From contig SXRM01000051.1 of the NCBI GenBank assembly GCA_005792545.1, positions 1-45,986 of the forward strand: DNA of 45,986 nucleotides. Reading direction: 5' to 3'. Positions 42,145-45,986 of the stretch are shown one piece after another (positions within the stretch are counted from its first letter, which is position 1; the number at the start of each line of letters is the position of its first letter). This DNA comes from Pseudomonadota bacterium. GTDB taxonomy: Bacteria > Myxococcota_A > UBA9042. A program made the translations under genes and the position numbers. The notes beneath the pieces are model-generated. The model saw only the letters and a program-made list of their open reading frames with translations. It did not search any database and had not been told where the DNA came from.

Positions 42145-43190
42145 GCTGATGTCCTGGCGACCGCAGTCGGCTGATCGTCGGGCGCCAGGTCGGGCGCATC
42201 CAGATCGGTGTCGGCGACGCCACTAATCGCCCGGCGCGCCTGGTCGAGGTGTGCAATGCCGGTCAGCCCGCGCCGCGGCGTCGCGCGGTTGACCCACAGC
42301 CAGAACACCCTGCCGACGCCAAACCACATCAGGCCACCGCCCGGCATCCACATAATCATGCCGCCGACCTGCTGGTCGCTGAGCACATCGATGCCGAATA
42401 CCCGCGGTGCGCTGATGTAGAACGGGTAGATGATGAGGCTCGACATGGTCAGGATGAGCCCCAGCGTCTTCATCGCGGTCATGTTCAAAAAGATGAACGC
42501 CATGCGCTTGGGCAGCGAGCGCGCCAACTGCGGCAGCGGCGCGATTACGACGAACCAGAACACCACAGCGGTCGCCATGAAGCACAGATGCTCAACGATG
42601 TGCCAGGCGTGCACTTCCAGCGCCAGGTTGTACAGCCGCGGCAGGTGCCACACCCACATCGCCGCTTGAAAGGCCCAGAACGCCGGCCACGGACTCGCCA
42701 GGGTGCGCCCGAACCGCCCAGCGCCGGGCAACTCATACAGCGCCTGCCACAACCACGCCGGGATGCCCAGGACAAACAAAGGCGCCCACACCAGCTGCAA
42801 TAGCATGTGCTGCAGCATGTGCGCAGAAAACAACAGCTCGTCTGCAAGGTGGTGTAGCGGACCGTCGAGCGACAGGTACATGACCACAAGGCCGCCGTAG
42901 TAGCAGGCTTGTTGTGTGCCCGTTGCCGCGACACCCTTGAGGCCGCGCCGCGGGAACCAGCGGCGCAACGCCCACCCATAAGCAACGGCCAGTAGCGCCG
43001 TGCCAATCACAATGCTCTCGTGAAAATCCCAGACGAACCACTGCCCGACCGGCGTCAGGTTAGGCGTCACCCGACCCTGGATGAGGTTGCCCGGGTGCGC
43101 CCATGCTGCGGTAGTGGCGCCGATCGCCCACGTCACGGCGGCAGTCAGTAGTGCCGCAGCGAAGACCAATGGGCGAGAAGGGCGTTGCAT
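42141..43190 (-). CDS. ctaG: CtaG (caa3-type cytochrome oxidase assembly factor)
   Basis: A 349-residue polytopic membrane protein of the CtaG_caa3 family, needed for active caa3 oxidase. A leader with AHPGN is followed by about seven helices. Family blocks are WDFHESIVIG, DGPLHHLADELLFSAHMLQHMLL, WHIVEHLCFMATAVVFW and a conserved WMPGG near the C-terminal helices. The His-rich loop SAHMLQHMLL is typical and may hold metal. This is not the Cox11 type. The ATG at 43190 is preceded by an AT-rich segment (43238-43276) that may hold its promoter. It overlaps the next gene downstream by ATGA. Confidence 0.92.
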   Translation of the reverse strand: MQRPSRPLVFAAALLTAAVTWAIGATTAAWAHPGNLIQGRVTPNLTPVGQWFVWDFHESIVIGTALLAVAYGWALRRWFPRRGLKGVAATGTQQACYYGGLVVMYLSLDGPLHHLADELLFSAHMLQHMLLQLVWAPLFVLGIPAWLWQALYELPGAGRFGRTLASPWPAFWAFQAAMWVWHLPRLYNLALEVHAWHIVEHLCFMATAVVFWFVVIAPLPQLARSLPKRMAFIFLNMTAMKTLGLILTMSSLIIYPFYISAPRVFGIDVLSDQQVGGMIMWMPGGGLMWFGVGRVFWLWVNRATPRRGLTGIAHLDQARRAISGVADTDLDAPDLAPDDQPTAVARTSA

Positions 43191-43237
43191 GGTTTGCCGA
43201 CCGGGACGCCGGCTGCGCGGGTCGCTGTGCCGCGGCG

Positions 43238-43276
43238 TTAAGATTTATCTGAGAATAACTCGATCGCTATTTGAAC
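43238..43276 (-). promoter_or_regulatory. AT-rich segment, possible promoter of the ctaG operon
   Basis: This is the AT-richest run in the 184-nt gap between ctaG and the upstream oxidase gene. A -35-like TTCAAA and a -10-like GATAAA can be read on the minus strand, but their spacing (about 20) is poor. It is a guess from composition. Confidence 0.25.
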
Positions 43277-43346
43277 CAGTGAAGCGGCGAGTCGGCTTGT
43301 AAAGACGCGCGCTTGCGACCCACCCGGCTGGCAAACGGAACCAGTA

Positions 43347-43365
43347 CCAGAATGACTTATTCTGG
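43347..43365. repeat. Perfect 7-bp inverted repeat CCAGAAT / ATTCTGG
   Basis: It lies 10 nt after the stop of the COX4-cytochrome c gene, on its downstream side, with GACTT as loop. It may end transcription, but no T-run follows. The core AATGACTTATTC (43351-43362) is shared with the inverted repeat at 17435-17457. Confidence 0.7.
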
Positions 43366-43374
43366 GACAGTTCC

Positions 43375-44142
43375 TCAGTCCGCGACTTTGTCGCCGACGC
43401 AGGGCTGGCCACCGGGCGCGTTGGTGCCCTTGAGGCTGCGGATGTAGTACACGACCTGCCGGATCTCTTCAGATTTCAACGCGCCGGCCTGCGCAGGCAT
43501 CTTGTTGCCCGCGCGGCCATCAGCCACGGTCACGTACAGATCCTTGAACGAGCCGCCATACTTGTAGCAGTCGTCCGTGAGGTTGAAGCCCAGCGCCGCT
43601 TTGCCTTCGCCCATGTCGCCGTGGCAAGCTTTGCAAACCTTGTCGTAGACAGTTTTGCCGGGGGCGAAGTTCTTGCCTTTGGCCTCTGCAAATGCCGCCT
43701 TGAACTTGTCCTCTGCCAGCGGCGGTTCCGCCCCCGAACTCTTGGTCGGGCGAACATAGCCACTTTTGACGTCCACCGCCGTGACCGCAACGCCCTCGCC
43801 GAACGGCAGGAACAGCGCCACAGCCAACGAGCCGAGCAGTAAGAAGATGATGACCGCGATGGCGAGCGGCGACAGGAACAGGAACTTGTAGATGTCGCGG
43901 TCGCCGCGCAAGTGCATAAACTCGCCAACCACGGCACCGAACTTGAACACCGACATCACCACTAGCAGCGGCGCCCACATCGGCTCGACCGGCATCCAGA
44001 TGTCGGGGTAGTCCTTGAGAAAGGGCAATGCCAACTCGACGGCAGTCACGACCGTCAAGATGACACCCAGGCGGATATAGGCCTTCTTGTGCGAATGCGG
44101 CAAGCCGCCGGCGTCGGCGTGGTCGTGGTGCGCAGCGCTCAT
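43375..44142 (-). CDS. Oxidase subunit IV (COX4) fused to cytochrome c
   Basis: A 255-residue protein in two parts. Residues about 1-112 are like bacterial oxidase subunit IV: a His-rich start (HHDHAD, HSH), then three membrane helices (about 23-42, 53-75, 86-112). After a linker, residues about 145-240 are a class I cytochrome c domain with heme site C170-K-A-C173-H174 and a probable distal Met215 (GNKMPAQ). The domain therefore faces the periplasm, near the CuA site, and should feed electrons to the oxidase. In classical caa3 oxidases the cytochrome c is fused to subunit II, so this fusion is unusual. The ATG at 44142 overlaps ctaE by 4 nt (ATGA). Subunit II is not in the window. Confidence 0.88.
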   Translation of the reverse strand: MSAAHHDHADAGGLPHSHKKAYIRLGVILTVVTAVELALPFLKDYPDIWMPVEPMWAPLLVVMSVFKFGAVVGEFMHLRGDRDIYKFLFLSPLAIAVIIFLLLGSLAVALFLPFGEGVAVTAVDVKSGYVRPTKSSGAEPPLAEDKFKAAFAEAKGKNFAPGKTVYDKVCKACHGDMGEGKAALGFNLTDDCYKYGGSFKDLYVTVADGRAGNKMPAQAGALKSEEIRQVVYYIRSLKGTNAPGGQPCVGDKVAD

Positions 44143-44846
44143 TGGATGAACTCCAACAGGTAGACAAAGGTAAAGATGACGATCCACACGATATCGACGA
44201 AGTGCCAGTACAACCCGGCGACTTCGACGTTGATCGGCAACTTGGTGGGGTTGAGCTTGCCCTTGTGGACCAGGAACGCGAGCATCGTCAGCCAAATGAC
44301 GCCGACCGTGACGTGGCCACCGTGAAAGCCGGTCATCACGTAAAATGTCGAGCCAAATAGCGAAGTCGACAGCTTCAAGCCCAAGTGGACGAAGTGCGAG
44401 AACTCATAGACCTGAAAGCCAACGAAGGTGGCTCCGAGCAGCGCCGTCACCAGCAGGTAGTTGCGCGTGACCGTCGGCTTGCGCTGTTTCATGGCGTCCA
44501 CGGCCAGCGCCATGGTCAGCGAGCTCATTAGCAGCAAAAACGTCGAAATCGAGGTGATGCCGATGGAAAAAATCGTCGCAGGCAGCGGACCGGCCAATGC
44601 CTTGCCGTGGTAGAAGAAGTAGGTGCCAATGAGCGAGCCGAAAAACATACATTCGGAGCCGAGGAATGCCCACATCGCCAGCTTGATGTTGGGCAGGCCC
44701 ATGAAGTTGTTCTCGACGACGGCGTGATGGCCGTGATCGTGACCGCCACCTGCGTGATCGTGGCCTGCGTGATCGTGGCCTGCGTGATCGTGGCCTGCGT
44801 CGTGGGCGACCTCATGCGGGTCGGTGGCGGCCAGTTGTGCGCTCAT
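44139..44846 (-). CDS. ctaE: Cytochrome c oxidase subunit III
   Basis: A 235-residue polytopic protein of the COX3 family with about five membrane helices. Blocks include KLAMWAFLGSECMFFGSLIG, FYVMTGFHGGHVTVG and LYWHFVDIVWIVIFTFVYL, all typical of subunit III. The N-terminus carries a His/Asp/Gly-rich extension, AGHDHAGHDHAGHDHAGGG, encoded by three identical 15-nt DNA repeats; it could bind copper or other metals. The ATG at 44846 was chosen with its length; the extension comes within the first 40 residues. It lies 73 nt after the ctaD stop and is coupled to the COX4-cytochrome c gene. Confidence 0.94.
   Translation of the reverse strand: MSAQLAATDPHEVAHDAGHDHAGHDHAGHDHAGGGHDHGHHAVVENNFMGLPNIKLAMWAFLGSECMFFGSLIGTYFFYHGKALAGPLPATIFSIGITSISTFLLLMSSLTMALAVDAMKQRKPTVTRNYLLVTALLGATFVGFQVYEFSHFVHLGLKLSTSLFGSTFYVMTGFHGGHVTVGVIWLTMLAFLVHKGKLNPTKLPINVEVAGLYWHFVDIVWIVIFTFVYLLEFIQ
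44752..44796 (-). repeat. Three exact 15-nt tandem repeats coding for the His/Asp-rich tail
   Basis: On the plus strand the unit is GCGTGATCGTGGCCT at 44752, 44767 and 44782, then a partial copy. The copies are identical, which suggests recent slippage. The translation is AGHDH-type. Confidence 0.9.
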
Positions 44847-44919
44847 GTGATTCCCCTTGACAATTCAGTGCTTTGCAAGGAACGGCCGCGACAGTCCGCG
44901 GCAAATGGCAAAGGCCGGG

Positions 44920-45986
44920 CTAGACCGGTTCAGTCACCCAGGCATAAAGGCTACCGATGATGGTCACAGCCCCCGCGACGCTCAGAAGCCAGCTAAACGG
45001 CACGGTGTTGAACAGCAGCAAGCCGACAAGGATCATCAGGATGCCGCCAGAAACCCACATCGGCTTCCAGGAGTACGACGGCATGTGAATTTCTTCGGCG
45101 GTTGTTGGCACCGGAATGGCCATGTCGGCCGAGTGCTTGTGGTCCCACAGCGGCCGCTCAGAGTACACGATTGGCGTAAAGTCGAAGTTGTGCGCCTTGG
45201 GCGGCGAGTCGCACAGCCACTCCAGGGTGCACGCGTCCCACGGGTCGCGGCCTGCCGGCTTGCCGTTCTTGAGGCTGGTGAAGATGTTGTACACGAACAC
45301 CAGCGCGCCGGCGGCCATCAGGAATACGCCGCCCGTCGCGAGCAGATTGTCGAAATTCCAGCCGGCGTCGGCCGGGTAGGTGTAGATGCGGCGCGGCATG
45401 CCGCGGTTGCCCAAGTCGTGCATTGGCCAGAAAGTCAGGTTCAAGCCGATGGCGAACAGCCAGAAGTGCAACTTGCCCAGCGACTCTGACATCATCTTGC
45501 CCGTGATCTTGGGCATGTAGAAGTAGAATCCTGCAAACAGCCCCATTAGCGCGCCACCGACCAGCACATAGTGAAAGTGGGCGACCACGAAGTACGAGTC
45601 GTGCTGCTGCAGATCCAGCGGGGCGTTGGCGTGCATGATGCCCGACAGACCGCCGATGGTGAACAGCGGAATGAACGACAAGGCGAAAATCATCGGCGTG
45701 GGGTAGGTCATCTTGGCGCCCCACAGGGTGCCGAGCCAATTGAAGATCTTGACCGCGGTCGGAATCGCGATGATGGCCGTGGTGGACGCGAACACCGCAT
45801 CGGCAATCGGGCCCATGCCGGAAGTGAACATGTGGTGGCCCCACACGCCAAACCCGACGAAGCCAATGAAGATGCCGGAAAAAATGACCGCGTGCTGGCC
45901 AAACAAGGGCTTGCGCGCAAACACGGGCAGAATCTCCGAGACGATGCCCATGGACGGCAGAAGCAGGACGTACACCTCGGGGTGAC
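44920..45986 (-). CDS. ctaD: Cytochrome c oxidase subunit I, C-terminal part (cut by window edge)
   Basis: The gene runs off the right edge; the codons at 45970-45984 read HPEVY, the conserved His/Tyr pair of the cross-linked active site. Further ligands are present: HH in VWGHHMFTSG for CuB, and HFHYVLVGG for heme a3 and heme a. More blocks: MHANAPLDLQQHDSYFVVAHFHY and PMHDLGNRGMPRRI. The C-terminal two helices continue beyond the core (ILMILVGLLLF, LLSVAGAVTIIGSLYAW). It is an A-type heme-copper oxidase reducing oxygen to water. The operon continues to ctaE and the COX4-cytochrome c fusion. Subunit II, probably upstream, is not seen. Confidence 0.96.
   Translation of the reverse strand, partial: HPEVYVLLLPSMGIVSEILPVFARKPLFGQHAVIFSGIFIGFVGFGVWGHHMFTSGMGPIADAVFASTTAIIAIPTAVKIFNWLGTLWGAKMTYPTPMIFALSFIPLFTIGGLSGIMHANAPLDLQQHDSYFVVAHFHYVLVGGALMGLFAGFYFYMPKITGKMMSESLGKLHFWLFAIGLNLTFWPMHDLGNRGMPRRIYTYPADAGWNFDNLLATGGVFLMAAGALVFVYNIFTSLKNGKPAGRDPWDACTLEWLCDSPPKAHNFDFTPIVYSERPLWDHKHSADMAIPVPTTAEEIHMPSYSWKPMWVSGGILMILVGLLLFNTVPFSWLLSVAGAVTIIGSLYAWVTEPV

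Overview
The window is high-G+C bacterial DNA (about two thirds G+C by eye). It most likely comes from a member of the Myxococcota. Pointers to that group are two secreted proteins ending in a Gly-Cys / hydrophobic helix / Arg-cluster tail of the myxosortase (MYXO-CTERM, GC_trans_RRR) kind, long surface proteins built from CDDGNPCT-type cysteine repeats, a membrane Ser/Thr protein kinase, PilZ proteins, a hybrid kinase, a sigma-54 activator, and a DUF4159 / von Willebrand pair. No rRNA, tRNA, CRISPR array, transposase or prophage gene was seen. Species level cannot be told from this sequence.

Layout. 1-3558 (+): 3' end of rnc, then a DUF4159 protein and a membrane vWA protein. 3579-11541 (-): an M23 peptidase with cysteine repeats and a sorting tail, coupled to a small lipoprotein; a giant cysteine-repeat lipoprotein; a membrane-anchored unknown. 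11745-17285 (+): Ser/Thr kinase, an AsmA-like/GT51 peptidoglycan glycosyltransferase fusion, a zinc-ribbon protein and a PilZ protein. 17286-18363: two gene-poor stretches on either side of a DUF465 gene. 18364-25375: a large hybrid histidine kinase interrupted by one in-frame TAG, a receiver-adenylate cyclase, and a sigma-54 response regulator. 25627-28512 (+): rlmN, then an orphan eutC-eutL pair with no eutB beside it. 28540-34655 (+): GH1 lipoprotein, cysteine-repeat C39-like peptidase with a sorting tail, MJ1255-type glycosyltransferase, an unknown protein. 34652-37919 (-): a PilZ-like protein coupled to a PhoB/PhoR-like two-component pair. 38006-45986 (-): a Cys-rich lipoprotein, then a cytochrome oxidase locus. 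In transcription order that locus is ctaD (partial), ctaE, a COX4-cytochrome c fusion, ctaG, a FixH/YtkA-like lipoprotein, a MauG-type di-heme protein, SCO1 and SURF1.

How the genes fit together. The right end builds and matures an aa3/caa3-type terminal oxidase: structural subunits, copper delivery (CtaG, SCO) and heme a insertion (SURF1). Several genes are coupled by 4-nt ATGA/GTGA overlaps. The left half is mostly cell-envelope work (peptidoglycan synthesis, M23 hydrolysis, secreted repeat proteins) plus signalling. The most unusual items are the eutC-eutL pair lacking its catalytic partner, the nonsense codon inside an otherwise intact hybrid kinase, the cytochrome c domain fused to oxidase subunit IV, and two calcium-loop-like insertions in the GH1 enzyme. 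None of these is clearly a new system; they are leads.
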